Source: Streptomyces wedmorensis
Lineage (GTDB): Bacteria > Actinomycetota > Actinomycetes > Streptomycetales > Streptomycetaceae
Reading direction: 5' to 3'
Length of the DNA: 64,000 nucleotides
NCBI RefSeq assembly: GCF_000716445.1
Contig: NZ_JNWK01000044.1
Span: 62,001 to 126,000, forward strand
Under the pieces are notes generated by a model. It was not told where the DNA came from. It was given only the letters and a program-made list of their open reading frames with translations, and made no database searches. Shown here one piece after another: positions 35,552 to 44,521 of this stretch; positions within the stretch are counted from its first letter, which is position 1, and every line of letters starts with the position of its first letter. A program made the translations under genes and the position numbers.

Positions 35552-36163
35552 CTACGCCTGCCGGTCCTCGATCTCGACGCGGGGGGCGCTGTCGTGCCAG
35601 AGGCAGAAGACCGACAGTTCGCGGCCGTCCTTGGTGAAGGTGACCCGGATCCAGGTGGGCTGCTTCCACACCTGCATCTGCCAGCCGGAGGCGGGTGTCG
35701 CCGAGACCAGCTCGGCCGAGGTCTCCCCGAGGTCGAAGGTGACCCGGCCGCCGTCGACCGGATAGCTCTTCACGCCGTCCCCGGACCCCGGGCCTGAGTC
35801 GGAACCGGAGTCCGTGGCGGGCGTGCTGGGGGCCGCCGTGGTCGGCTTCGGGGTGCGGGAGGGGGTCGCGGACGGGGTGGCGGCGGTCGTACGGCTCGCG
35901 CTCGGAGTGGCCGTCGGGGCGGCCGGACCGGAGGGTTCGGCGGGCCCGGGGCCGTGGGGCGACGAGGCCAGCGGGTCGCTGCCGGAGGCGGCCGTTCCGA
36001 CGCTGGTGCCGGGTGGCAGCGGCAGCGCGCGCGGGGGGTCGTAGACGGTGCCGGACAGCACGGTGTGCACTCCCCACCAGGACAGGGTGACCGCCGCGCC
36101 GGTGGCGAGCGACCAGGCCAGGGCGTGAACGAGTCCTCTTCGCACCGGGACATAGTGCACCAC
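35552..36163 (-). CDS. Membrane-anchored extracytoplasmic protein with Pro/Ser/Thr linker
   Basis: 203 aa from a GTG. One N-terminal TM helix (LVHALAWSLATGAAVTLSWWGVHTVL) is followed by a roughly 85-residue low-complexity Ser/Thr/Pro linker and a small C-terminal beta domain (GGRVTFDLGETSAELVSATPASGWQMQVWKQPTWIRVTFTKDG). This looks like a type II membrane protein with a sensing or binding head outside. No family recognised. Its start lies 70 bases from the divergent response regulator, so shared control is possible. Confidence 0.7.
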   Translation of the reverse strand: MVHYVPVRRGLVHALAWSLATGAAVTLSWWGVHTVLSGTVYDPPRALPLPPGTSVGTAASGSDPLASSPHGPGPAEPSGPAAPTATPSASRTTAATPSATPSRTPKPTTAAPSTPATDSGSDSGPGSGDGVKSYPVDGGRVTFDLGETSAELVSATPASGWQMQVWKQPTWIRVTFTKDGRELSVFCLWHDSAPRVEIEDRQA

Positions 36164-36232
36164 CTGGCGAAGGGCCGTACCGGAGGGTGGAGATTGCTCT
36201 CACGTTCCCCCGAATGGCGTACGGTGCGCCCC

Positions 36233-36934
36233 ATGGCAAGTGTGCTCGTGGTCGAGGACGACCAGTTCGTGCGCTCGGCCCTCATTCGGCAGCTGACCGA
36301 GGCCTCCCACACGGTACGGAGCGTCGGCACGGCTCTGGAGGCGCTGCGCGAGGTCGCCCATTTCCGCTTCGACGTCGTGATCCTGGACCTCGGTCTGCCC
36401 GATCTGGACGGGTCGGAGGCGCTCAAGATGCTGCGCGGGATCACCGACGTACCGGTGATCATCGCGACCGCCCGGGACGACGAGGCGGAGATCGTGCGGC
36501 TCCTCCACGCCGGTGCGGACGACTACCTGGTGAAGCCCTTCTCGGTCGACCACCTGTCGGCCCGGATGGCGGCCGTCCTGCGCCGGGCGCGGTCCTCGGC
36601 GGGGGACCTGCCGCCGTCGAGGGTGATCCGGGTCGGCGGGCTCACCGTCGACCCGCTGCGCCGTCAGGCGGAGCTGGACGGCGCGGCGTTGGACCTGACG
36701 CGGCGCGAGTTCGACCTGCTGGCCTTCCTCGCCGGGCGGCCCGGTGTGGTCGTCCCGCGCAAGGAGCTGCTCGCCGAGGTGTGGCAGCAGTCGTACGGGG
36801 ACGACCAGACCATCGACGTACATTTGTCATGGCTACGGCGGAAATTGGGTGAAACGGCCGCCCGGCCGCGCTATCTGCACACCCTGCGCGGGGTGGGCGT
36901 GAAGCTGGAACCGCCCCGGGAGCCGCAGCCGTGA
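36233..36934 (+). CDS. OmpR/PhoB-family response regulator
   Basis: 233 aa. The receiver has VLVVEDDQFV, phospho-acceptor Asp in VVILDLGLPDLDG, Thr in IIATAR and Lys in YLVKPFS. The C-terminal winged helix reads LTRREFDLLAFLAGRPGVVVPRKELLAEVW ... DDQTIDVHLSWLRRKLGE. A TACGGT -10-like hexamer ends seven bases before the ATG. The stop overlaps the GTG of the kinase gene by 4 bases. Confidence 0.93.
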   Translation: MASVLVVEDDQFVRSALIRQLTEASHTVRSVGTALEALREVAHFRFDVVILDLGLPDLDGSEALKMLRGITDVPVIIATARDDEAEIVRLLHAGADDYLVKPFSVDHLSARMAAVLRRARSSAGDLPPSRVIRVGGLTVDPLRRQAELDGAALDLTRREFDLLAFLAGRPGVVVPRKELLAEVWQQSYGDDQTIDVHLSWLRRKLGETAARPRYLHTLRGVGVKLEPPREPQP

Positions 36935-38337
36935 GATGGGCGCTCGTCAAGGTGTCCCTGGCCGTCACCGTGATGGTCGTCGTCGCCTTCGCCGTACCCC
37001 TCGGGCTCGTCGTGAAGGAGATGGCCCGCGACCGGGCGTTCTCCAACGCCGAGCGGCGGGCCGCCGGGCTCGCCCCCGTCCTCGCGATCACCACCGACCG
37101 CGACGAGCTGGACAAGGCCGTCGCGACCACCGAGGACGGGGCCACCGGACGGCTCGCGATCCACGTGCCCGCCGCCGAACCCGGCGCGGAACCGCTGGAG
37201 ATCGGCACCCGGCGGGCCGGCGCCGAGGAGCTCGAGGCGACCCGCAGCCTCGGCCGGGCCTCGATCGCCGAGGTGCCGGGCGGCTTCGCGCTGCTCCAGC
37301 CCACCGCGCTCAGCAGCGGCCAGGTCGCCGTCGTCGAACTCTTCGTCCCCGAGGGCGAGGTCACCAACGGGGTCGCCACCGCCTGGCTGGTCCTGGCCGG
37401 TGTCGGCGCCGCCCTGATCGTGGGCTCCGTCGCCGTCGCCGACCGCCTCGGCATCCGGATGGTCCGGCCCGCCCAGCGGCTCGCCGGCGCCGCCCACGAC
37501 CTCGGCGAGGGCAGGCTCGGCGCGCGGGTGCCCGAGGAGGGGCCGCCGGAGCTCAAGTCGGCGGCCGTCGCCTTCAACTCGATGGCCGACCAGGTCGTCC
37601 AACTCCTCGCCAACGAACGCGAACTGGCCGCCGACCTCTCCCACCGGCTCCGCACCCCGCTGACCGTGCTCCGGCTCAACGCGGCCTCACTCGGCTCGGG
37701 CCCGGCCGCCGACCAGACCCGTGCCGCCGTCGAGCAGCTGGAGCGAGAGGTCGACATCATCATCCGCACGGCCCGGGAGGCGAAGCCGCAGACCCAGGCG
37801 ACCGGGCCCGGCGCGGGCTGCGACGCCGCCGAAGTGGTGCGCGAACGGATGGACTTCTGGTCGGCGCTGGCCGAGGACGAGGGCCGCCGGGTGCGGGTCG
37901 CCGGCGTCGAGCGTCCGGTCCGCATCCCGGTCGCCCGCCCCGAACTCGTCGCCGCGCTCGACGCCCTGCTCGGCAACGTCTTCCGCCACACCCCCGAGGG
38001 CACCGCCTTCTCCATCGACCTGCACAACGGCGACGACGCCGTCATCGTCCTGGTCTCCGACGCCGGACCCGGCATCGCCGACCCGGCCGCCGCACTGGCC
38101 CGCGGCAACAGCGGCGCCCGGGCCGGGTCCACGGGCCTCGGCCTCGACATCGTGCGGCGGATGGCGGAGACCACCGGCGGCGACGTCCGCATCGGCCACT
38201 CGGTCCTCGGCGGCACCGAGGTCCGCGTCTGGATCGGGCTCGACGGCCGCCGCGGCGCCGACGCGGGCCGCCGCGGGCACCGCCCGGCGCGGCGCAGGCG
38301 CGGCGGCACGGGGACCCGGCGGGCCGTCGACGGCTGA
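36931..38337 (+). CDS. Sensor histidine kinase, HisKA type
   Basis: 468 aa. Two TM helices (about 5-28 and 148-170) bracket an extracytoplasmic domain of about 120 residues. A HAMP linker (RPAQRLAGAAHDLGEGRLGARV) leads to the H box ELAADLSHRLRTPLTVLRL, with the His near residue 235, an N box ALLGNVFRHTPEGT, and G boxes SDAGPGIAD and GSTGLGLDIVRRM. The C-terminal 30 residues are Arg/Gly-rich. It is coupled to the response regulator and lies directly before a chitinase gene, which suggests but does not prove control of that gene. Confidence 0.92.
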   Translation: MRWALVKVSLAVTVMVVVAFAVPLGLVVKEMARDRAFSNAERRAAGLAPVLAITTDRDELDKAVATTEDGATGRLAIHVPAAEPGAEPLEIGTRRAGAEELEATRSLGRASIAEVPGGFALLQPTALSSGQVAVVELFVPEGEVTNGVATAWLVLAGVGAALIVGSVAVADRLGIRMVRPAQRLAGAAHDLGEGRLGARVPEEGPPELKSAAVAFNSMADQVVQLLANERELAADLSHRLRTPLTVLRLNAASLGSGPAADQTRAAVEQLEREVDIIIRTAREAKPQTQATGPGAGCDAAEVVRERMDFWSALAEDEGRRVRVAGVERPVRIPVARPELVAALDALLGNVFRHTPEGTAFSIDLHNGDDAVIVLVSDAGPGIADPAAALARGNSGARAGSTGLGLDIVRRMAETTGGDVRIGHSVLGGTEVRVWIGLDGRRGADAGRRGHRPARRRRGGTGTRRAVDG

Positions 38338-38503
38338 CCGGCGGGGCGTGCCCGGCACGGAACCTTTCCTGGTTCCGATGCCTTCCTTAAGCGGACCGTA
38401 AGAATCCCGGCCGGCGTCCCGCTACGCCCATTTGTCCGGTTCCCGCTCGCTAGCGTGCTGCCGCACCCCACCACCACCCCCGGCACGCAGAGGCAGGCAC
38501 GCG

Positions 38504-40015
38504 ATGGGCACGAGTTCGCACCGGCGCAGGTCGACCACCAGGACCAAGGTCCTCGGAGCGGTCGTCGCGGCGGCCGTCGTCGGCGGCACGGCCGTCGCCC
38601 TGACCGGCACCGCGCAGGCCGCGGCCGTCGGCGCCGCGTACACCAGGACCAGCTCCTGGACCGGCGGCTACACCGGCCAGTACGTCGTCACCAACGAGAC
38701 GACCGGCACCCAGTCGGACTGGACCCTGGAGTTCGACCTCCCGGCCGGCACGACCATCGGCTCCCTCTGGAACGGCGAGCACACCGTCTCCGGCCGGCAC
38801 GTCACCGTGAAGCCCGCGAGCTGGAACCGGCAGCTGGCACCCGGCCAGTCCGTCACCGTCGGCTTCGTCACGGCGGCCGCGGGCGAGGCCGGCGACCCGG
38901 CGAACTGCCTCATCAACAAGGCCGCCTGCTCGTCCGGCGGCCCGGCCCCCACCCCCAGCGGCCGCCCCACCGAGCAGCCCACCGCGACCGCCTCCCCGTC
39001 GGCGACCGCCACCGCGAAGCCCACGCCCACCGCCACGGCCACCGCGAGCCCGAAGCCGACCGCGACCGCCACCGTGACGCCCACGCCCACGCCCACCGCG
39101 ACCTCGACGGGTGCCCCCGCCTCGGCCGCGAAGTACGCCCCGTACGTCGACACCTCGCTCTACCCCGCGTACGACCTGCTCGCGACCGCCGACGCCACCG
39201 GCGTCAAGGAGTTCAACCTCGCCTTCATCACCTCCGGCGGCGCCTGCGCCCCGCTGTGGGGCGGGGTCACCGACCTGGCGAACGACAGGGTCGCGGCCCA
39301 GATCGGCGCCCTGCGCGCCAAGGGCGGTGACGTCCGCGTCTCCTTCGGCGGCGCCGCCGGTCACGAGCTGGCCCTGAACTGCTCGACCTCCTCGGCGCTC
39401 GCCGCCGCGTACGGCAAGGTCGTCGACCAGTACCGGCTGACCAAGGTCGACTTCGACATCGAGGGCGCGGCCCTCCCGGACACCGCCGCCAACACCCGCC
39501 GCTCCCAGGCGATCGCCCAGCTCCAGAAGTCCCACCCGGGCCTGAACGTCTCCTTCACCCTGCCGGTCATGCCCGAGGGCCTGACCCAGCCCGGCGTGGA
39601 CCTGCTCGCCGACGCCAAGCGGAACGGGGTCCGCGTCGACGCGGTCAACATCATGGCGATGGACTACGGGCCGGCGTACAGCGCCGACATGGGCACGTAC
39701 GCGATCCAGGCCGCGACCGCGACCCAGGCCCAGATCAAGGGGGTCCTCGGGCTCTCCGACGCGGCCGCCTGGAAGGCCGTCGCCGTCACCCCGATGATCG
39801 GCGTCAACGACGTGGCGAGCGAGGTCTTCAAGGTCGACGACGCCACCCAGCTGGTCGACTTCGCGAAGTCCAAGGGCATCGGCTGGCTCTCGATGTGGTC
39901 CTCGACCCGGGACAAGCAGTGCGCCGCGGGGGCCGTGAACTACGCCGACGCCACCTGCTCCTCGATCCTCCAGCAGCCGCTGGCCTTCACGAAGGCCTTC
40001 GCCGCCTACAAGTAG
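38504..40015 (+). CDS. Secreted CBM2-GH18 chitinase
   Basis: 503 aa. The signal peptide ends near AQAAAVG. An N-terminal CBM2 (YTRTSSWTGGYTGQYVVTNETTGTQSDWTLEFDLPAGTTIGS ... SVTVGFVTAAAG) is followed by a Thr/Pro/Ala linker, then a GH18 domain starting YAPYVDTSLYPAYDL. The catalytic motif is KVDFDIEGAAL with Glu320, and INIMAMDYGP marks the second conserved strand. This matches the small-barrel family 18 chitinases, often annotated ChiC/ChiD-like. No DasR box is seen; the adjacent two-component system is the likelier regulator. Confidence 0.93.
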   Translation: MGTSSHRRRSTTRTKVLGAVVAAAVVGGTAVALTGTAQAAAVGAAYTRTSSWTGGYTGQYVVTNETTGTQSDWTLEFDLPAGTTIGSLWNGEHTVSGRHVTVKPASWNRQLAPGQSVTVGFVTAAAGEAGDPANCLINKAACSSGGPAPTPSGRPTEQPTATASPSATATAKPTPTATATASPKPTATATVTPTPTPTATSTGAPASAAKYAPYVDTSLYPAYDLLATADATGVKEFNLAFITSGGACAPLWGGVTDLANDRVAAQIGALRAKGGDVRVSFGGAAGHELALNCSTSSALAAAYGKVVDQYRLTKVDFDIEGAALPDTAANTRRSQAIAQLQKSHPGLNVSFTLPVMPEGLTQPGVDLLADAKRNGVRVDAVNIMAMDYGPAYSADMGTYAIQAATATQAQIKGVLGLSDAAAWKAVAVTPMIGVNDVASEVFKVDDATQLVDFAKSKGIGWLSMWSSTRDKQCAAGAVNYADATCSSILQQPLAFTKAFAAYK

Positions 40016-40380
40016 CCGCCCCCGGCCCCGCATCCCCCGGCCCCGCATCCCCAGGCCCCCCACACCCCCCAGGCCCCCCACACCGCGCGCCCCGGTCGGA
40101 GTCACCCCACCCGCCGACCGGGGCGCGCACCCCTTTCCGCCCTCCGTCAGGAGACGGGCGAGGTCTCCCGTTCGTCGTCGTAGTCGTCGCAGATCGCCCG
40201 GGCCCGACGACGCGGCGGACCCGCCGAGCGGGCTCGTGCTCGCCCGGGTGGTCCGCCCTGGCGGGGGTCCGAACGACCGGGTCGTGCGGCGGGCGGGTTC
40301 TCCGGTGGGCCTTCATGCTGGAGGGGAGTCGTGTCGATGGCACCGCGGAGTCGGCGGTCGGAAACCTGCTGGAGGCCGGA
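40016..40380. other. Intergenic region after the GH18 gene
   Basis: 365 bases without a gene. It holds short tandem C-rich units at 40020-40083 (CCCCGCATCCCC and GGCCCCCCACA types), a long-loop terminator (40085-40128) and the ribosome site GGAGG of the next gene at about 40371. Confidence 0.6.
40085..40128 (+). terminator. 15-bp perfect hairpin after the CBM2-GH18 gene
   Basis: Arms 40085-40099 and 40114-40128 are exact complements with a 14-base loop. Confidence 0.7.
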
Positions 40381-40893
40381 ATGCGCCGAACCGAGGACGG
40401 TGCGGCCCGGAGGGCGGAGCGTCGCGAGCACGCCGACTACACCGGCGCCGTCTACGGGTCCATGCTCGCGGCCTCCGTCGTCGTCGGTGCCGGCAGCCTG
40501 GGCCAGTTTCCGCGCATCGAGCTCGTCGTGCTCCTTCTGCTCACCGGCGCCGTGTTCTGGATCGCGCACGTGCACGCGACGCTGTTCGGTGAGCGGCTGG
40601 CGCAGCGGTCACCGAGCCGCCGGATCGTGCTGCGCGCCTGCCGTGACGAGTGGCCGATCCTCAAGGCGGCGATCCCGCCCGCCGTGGCGGTCGCGGTCAG
40701 TCCGCTCCTGGGCCTGGACATGGCCGGTACCCTCTGGCTGGCACTCGGAGTCGCGATCGCCGGTCAGATCGGGTGGTCCGCGGCAGCCGCCCGCCGGGTC
40801 GGAGCCTCATGGCGCGAGGTGACTGTCACCGCCACGGTCAACCTGGTGCTCGGCCTGTTCATCGTCGCCTTCAAGCTGCTGCTGAAGCACTGA
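40381..40893 (+). CDS. Conserved membrane protein of unknown function
   Basis: 170 aa from the ATG following GGAGG by 8 bases; an upstream in-frame ATG lacks a ribosome site. A charged N-terminus (RRTEDGAARRAERREHADY) leads to four TM helices: AVYGSMLAASVVVGAGSL, IELVVLLLLTGAVFWIAHVHATLF, AIPPAVAVAVSPLLGL and TVTATVNLVLGLFIVAFKLLL. No catalytic motif. Its last codons and stop lie inside an octamer tandem repeat. Confidence 0.7.
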   Translation: MRRTEDGAARRAERREHADYTGAVYGSMLAASVVVGAGSLGQFPRIELVVLLLLTGAVFWIAHVHATLFGERLAQRSPSRRIVLRACRDEWPILKAAIPPAVAVAVSPLLGLDMAGTLWLALGVAIAGQIGWSAAAARRVGASWREVTVTATVNLVLGLFIVAFKLLLKH

Positions 40894-40940
40894 AGCACTG
40901 AAGCACTGAAGCACTGAAGCACTGAAGCACTGAAGCACTG
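40882..40940. repeat. Octanucleotide tandem repeat, CTGAAGCA x7
   Basis: About seven perfect copies of the 8-base unit CTGAAGCA start inside the last codons of the membrane-protein gene, cover its TGA stop (40891-40893), and end near 40940. Because 8 is not a multiple of 3, the run puts a TGA in every frame. Confidence 0.92.
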
Positions 40941-41075
40941 ACGCCGACGTGGACGCGATCGAGCGCACCGCAAGCGGCGAGCCCGGACCCGTCCCCCGCA
41001 ACGCCTCACGCCTGAAGGCGGGTCGCCGCGGCCACTGCGCGCACCGGACGTGGACGAAGAGGGCGCGGACATCGC

Positions 41076-41900
41076 TCAGCCCTTCACCGCGCCCCGCATC
41101 ACCCCGCCCACGATGTGCCGTCCGAACAGCGCGAGCACCACGAGCAGCGGCAGCGTGCCGAGCAACGCCCCCGCCATCACCACCGACTGGTCGGGCACCG
41201 CCCCCCGCCCCAGACCCGTCAGCGCCACCTGCACCGTCGGGTTCCCGGTCTGCGTCAGCGCGAGCACCGGCCAGAAGAAGTCGTTCCAGGCCGCCACGAA
41301 CGACAGCATCCCGAGCACCGCCATCGCCGGCCGCGCCACCGGCAGCACCACGTGCCACACCGTCCGCGCCGTTCCCGCTCCGTCCATCCGCGCCGCCTCC
41401 AGGAGTTCGGACGGCAGCGCCCGCCCCAGGTGCTGGCGCATGAAGAAGACCCCGAAGGCCGACACGAGCGACGGCAGGACCACCGCCTGGAGCTCGTCCG
41501 TCCAGCGGAGCCGCGCGATCAGCAGATAGAGCGGGACCACCCCCAGCTGGGGCGGGATCAGCATCGTCGCGCCCACGAGCAGGAGCAGCGTGCCCCGGAA
41601 CCGGAACCGCAGTTTGGCGAAGGCGAAACCGGCGAGCGTGGCGAACAGCACCGTGCCGGCCGCCACCGTCCCGGCCACCACGGCGGTGTTCGCCAGCGCC
41701 TCGCCGAGCCGGGCGTCGGTCCACGCGATCTCCACGTTCCGCGGCAGGTTGCGCCCGAACCGGAAGGGCGGCGGGGTGGCCGCGAGCCGGGTGTTCGTCC
41801 GCGAGGCCGCCACCGCCGTCCACACCAGCGGGAACAGGGAGACGACCGCGAACAGCGTGAGCAGGGTGTACGTACCCCAGCCGGCCCGCACCGTCCTCAT
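41076..41900 (-). CDS. ABC sugar transporter permease, MalG/CUT1 type
   Basis: 274 aa with six TM helices. The inner-membrane EAA loop for ATPase docking reads ELLEAARMDGAGTARTVWHVVLPVARP. Length and topology match MalG-type CUT1 permeases. The ATG overlaps the stop of the MalF-type gene by 4 bases. No ATPase gene is in the operon, so it probably uses a shared MsiK-type ATPase, as other Streptomyces CUT1 importers do. Confidence 0.9.
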   Translation of the reverse strand: MRTVRAGWGTYTLLTLFAVVSLFPLVWTAVAASRTNTRLAATPPPFRFGRNLPRNVEIAWTDARLGEALANTAVVAGTVAAGTVLFATLAGFAFAKLRFRFRGTLLLLVGATMLIPPQLGVVPLYLLIARLRWTDELQAVVLPSLVSAFGVFFMRQHLGRALPSELLEAARMDGAGTARTVWHVVLPVARPAMAVLGMLSFVAAWNDFFWPVLALTQTGNPTVQVALTGLGRGAVPDQSVVMAGALLGTLPLLVVLALFGRHIVGGVMRGAVKG

Positions 41901-42985
41901 CGCCGCCTCCCGTCACGTCCGGACCGTCCGGACCGCGCGTGTCCGAGCCCCTCGCGTGCGGACTCCCGGCGTGCGAGCAGCGCCCGCGCCACCCGGACCG
42001 CGCCGAACACGACGACCAGGATCAGGAGCATGGTCCAGGCGATCGCCGCGGCCCGCCCCAGATGGAGGTTCACCCAGCCCTGCTCGTACAGGTAGAGGCC
42101 CAGCGTCTGGAACTGGTGGTCCGCGCCGCCCGTCGCGCCCGCCCCGCTGCCGAACAGCAGCGGCTCGCCGAAGAGCTGCGTCGCGCCGATCGTCGACACG
42201 AGCACCGTGAAGGCGATCGCCGGCCGCAGCCCCGGCAGCGTCACGTGCAGGAACTGGCGCCACCGCGAGGCCCCGTCGAGGGACGCCGCCTCGTACAGCT
42301 CGGGCGGGACGGTCTGCATCGCCGCCAGATAGATCAGCGCGTTGTAGCCGGTCCAGCGCCAGATCACGATCGACGCCACCGCGAACTTCGACGCCCACGG
42401 CCCGTTCTGCCAGTCCACCGGGTCGAGGCCGGCCAGCCCGAGCGCCCAGTTGGCCATCCCGTGGTCCCGGCCGAAGAACAGCGCGAACACCAGGGTCGCC
42501 GCCGCCACCGACGTGGCGTACGGGGCGAGCGCCACGACCCGGAACACCCCCCGGCCCCGCAGCCGCACGTCGAGCAGGTGTGCCACGCCGAGCGCGAGCA
42601 GCAGCTGCGGGACGGTGGCGAGGATCCCGATGGTGACCGTGTTCGCCAGGGCGTTCCAGAAGAACGTGTCGTCGGCGAGGCGCGCGTAGTTGTGCACCCC
42701 CACCCACTGCCGCTCGTCCGGCGCGGTCAGCTCCATCCGGTAGAGCGACGCCCAGGCGGTGGCGGCCAGCGGGAACACCCCGAAGGCGCCGAAGAAGACG
42801 AAGAACGGCGCGACGAGCACGTACGGAGTCCAGCGCGAGCCGGTACGGACGCGTCGGGGCGCGGCACCGCGGCCCGCACGGCGGGCGCCGCGGGCCCTGC
42901 CGCGGGGGTCCGGCCCGTCCGCCGGTCCCGTCGCGGTCCTCGTCCGCGTCATGCCGGCCGCTCCGGCCGGCGCGTCGTCCGTCAT
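41897..42985 (-). CDS. ABC sugar transporter permease, MalF/CUT1 type
   Basis: 362 aa. After about 55 low-complexity Arg/Ala residues there are six TM helices beginning TPYVLVAPFFVFFGAFGVFPL. The EAA loop is ELYEAASLDGASRWRQFLHVTLPGLRP. The ATG lies 5 bases after the binding-protein stop. Works with the MalG-type permease and the upstream lipoprotein. Confidence 0.9.
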   Translation of the reverse strand: MTDDAPAGAAGMTRTRTATGPADGPDPRGRARGARRAGRGAAPRRVRTGSRWTPYVLVAPFFVFFGAFGVFPLAATAWASLYRMELTAPDERQWVGVHNYARLADDTFFWNALANTVTIGILATVPQLLLALGVAHLLDVRLRGRGVFRVVALAPYATSVAAATLVFALFFGRDHGMANWALGLAGLDPVDWQNGPWASKFAVASIVIWRWTGYNALIYLAAMQTVPPELYEAASLDGASRWRQFLHVTLPGLRPAIAFTVLVSTIGATQLFGEPLLFGSGAGATGGADHQFQTLGLYLYEQGWVNLHLGRAAAIAWTMLLILVVVFGAVRVARALLARRESAREGLGHARSGRSGRDGRRR

Positions 42986-42990
42986 CCGGG

Positions 42991-44331
42991 TCACCGGTCC
43001 AGCGCGTTGTCGATCGCCTGCATCGCCGCGTGCCAGGCCGAGTCCGGCGCGCGGCCCGTCTGGTCGACCTGGAGCATCCCGACGTCGGCCAGGGTCTGGG
43101 AGACCAGGGCGTCCTTCGGCCCGATGGGGGCCCGGGGGACGCCGAGCGCCGCCCTGGCGAAGATCGCGCCGACCGGCGCGTCGCCGAAGTAGGGGTGCCG
43201 GGCGTCCGCGACCTCCGGGAGGGCGTAGGCGGCCGAGGCGCTGGGGAAGCTGCCGCGCCGCGCGAAGAGCGTCGCCTGCTGGGCGGGCGCGGTCAGCCAG
43301 GCCGCGAGCCGGGCCGCCTCGGCGCGCCGCCGCCCGGCGGACGGCACGACGAGGAAGGAGCCGCCCCAGCTGCCCGGCCGGGGCGCCGGGGCCACGTCCC
43401 ACCTGCCCCGCCCGGCCGGTCCCGCCTTGTCCTCGATGTAGCCGAGCATCCAGGCGGGACAGGCGATGGTCGCGAACGTCCCGTTCGCGAAGGCCTGGTC
43501 CCAGCCCGGGGTGAACTGCTGGAGCCGGGCGGTCAGTCCCTGCCGGGCGAACGCGGCCGCGAGGTCCCAGGCCGCCCGTACGGCGGGGTTCTCCGCCACG
43601 ATCAGGTCGCCCCGTTCGTCGTAGTACCGCAGGGCCGCGCTGCCGGTGACCGCCGCCAGGACCCCGGACGCGGAGTCGGTGAAGACCGTGCCCTCCGGGG
43701 CCCGCTCGCGGTAACGGAGGCCCGCCGCCAGGTACTTGCGCCAGTCACCGGCCCACAGCCGCCCGACGGCGTCCCGCTCGGTCGGCAGTCCGGCCCGCGC
43801 GAAGAGGTCCTTGCGGTAGCAGACGGCCTGCGGCCCGATGTCGGTGCCGAGGGCGAGCGTGCGGCCGTCGGCGGCGGTGCCCTGCGCCCACTTCCACGGC
43901 AGGAACGCCCGCCGGTCGACGCCGGGGGCCGTGCCGAGCTCGTCGAGCCGCTCCGCCTGGGTGGCGAGCACCTCGGCGATGTTGCCGACCTCGACGGCCT
44001 GGACGTCGGCGAGGCCGGAGCCGGCGGTGAGGTGGGTGAGCAGCTGCGGGTAGTAGACGTCGTTGCGGGTGAGGGAGGTCTGCCGGACGGCGACGTCCGG
44101 GTGGAGCCGCATGTACGCGTCGTAGAGGCCGGCCTCCTGGAAGCCGAAGGTGCCGAACACGCCGACGGTGAGGGTGACCGGTCGCCCGCGGCCGTCGACC
44201 GGGTCGCGCGCGGAGACCGGGCGCGGCTCGGCCGGGTCCATCGCGCAGCCGGCGGCGGGCCCCAGGCCGAGCAGGAGGGCGAGGGCGAGCCCGTACGCCC
44301 CGCCGCGCGTCCGTCTCCGTCTCCACCCCAT
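42991..44331 (-). CDS. Sugar ABC transporter substrate-binding lipoprotein
   Basis: 446 aa, CUT1 binding protein. The signal (YGLALALLLGLGPAAGC) has a lipobox-like PAAGC with the lipidation Cys near residue 28. The body has the typical Family 1 pattern: LTVGVFGTFGFQEAGLYDAYMRLHPDVAV, LADVQAVEVGNIAEVL, TDIGPQAVCYRKDLFARAGLPTERDAV, GTFATIACPAWMLGYIEDKAG. Ligand is inferred: a perfect CebR box and a GH74 gene lie just upstream on the other strand, so a cello- or xyloglucan-oligosaccharide is the best guess. Confidence 0.88.
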   Translation of the reverse strand: MGWRRRRTRGGAYGLALALLLGLGPAAGCAMDPAEPRPVSARDPVDGRGRPVTLTVGVFGTFGFQEAGLYDAYMRLHPDVAVRQTSLTRNDVYYPQLLTHLTAGSGLADVQAVEVGNIAEVLATQAERLDELGTAPGVDRRAFLPWKWAQGTAADGRTLALGTDIGPQAVCYRKDLFARAGLPTERDAVGRLWAGDWRKYLAAGLRYRERAPEGTVFTDSASGVLAAVTGSAALRYYDERGDLIVAENPAVRAAWDLAAAFARQGLTARLQQFTPGWDQAFANGTFATIACPAWMLGYIEDKAGPAGRGRWDVAPAPRPGSWGGSFLVVPSAGRRRAEAARLAAWLTAPAQQATLFARRGSFPSASAAYALPEVADARHPYFGDAPVGAIFARAALGVPRAPIGPKDALVSQTLADVGMLQVDQTGRAPDSAWHAAMQAIDNALDR

Positions 44332-44485
44332 GGCGCCCGACCGTAGTGCGGCGCCTTCCGCGGGGCCGGGGACAGCTCGCCGGGAGGGCGGAACTCGCCG
44401 CTCCCGCTCACCCGTTCGGCCGACGATCGTCGAACGTCTTCGACGACGTCGGGACCTTGACCGTGTTCTGACGTCCACTCAATAG

Positions 44486-44499
44486 TGGGAGCGCTCCCA
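44486..44499. promoter_or_regulatory. CebR box (cellulose-utilisation operator)
   Basis: The sequence TGGGAGCGCTCCCA is the exact consensus of the LacI-family repressor CebR, released by cellobiose/cellotriose in Streptomyces. It lies 22 bases before the GH74 start and 155 bases before the divergent binding-protein start. Confidence 0.93.
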
Positions 44500-44521
44500 T
44501 TCAATCTTCGACAGGACCCCC

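Noticed and set aside
38338..38503. A DasR box before the CBM2-GH18 gene
   Set aside because: TGGTTCCGATGCC keeps only the left half of a dre, with no paired right half.
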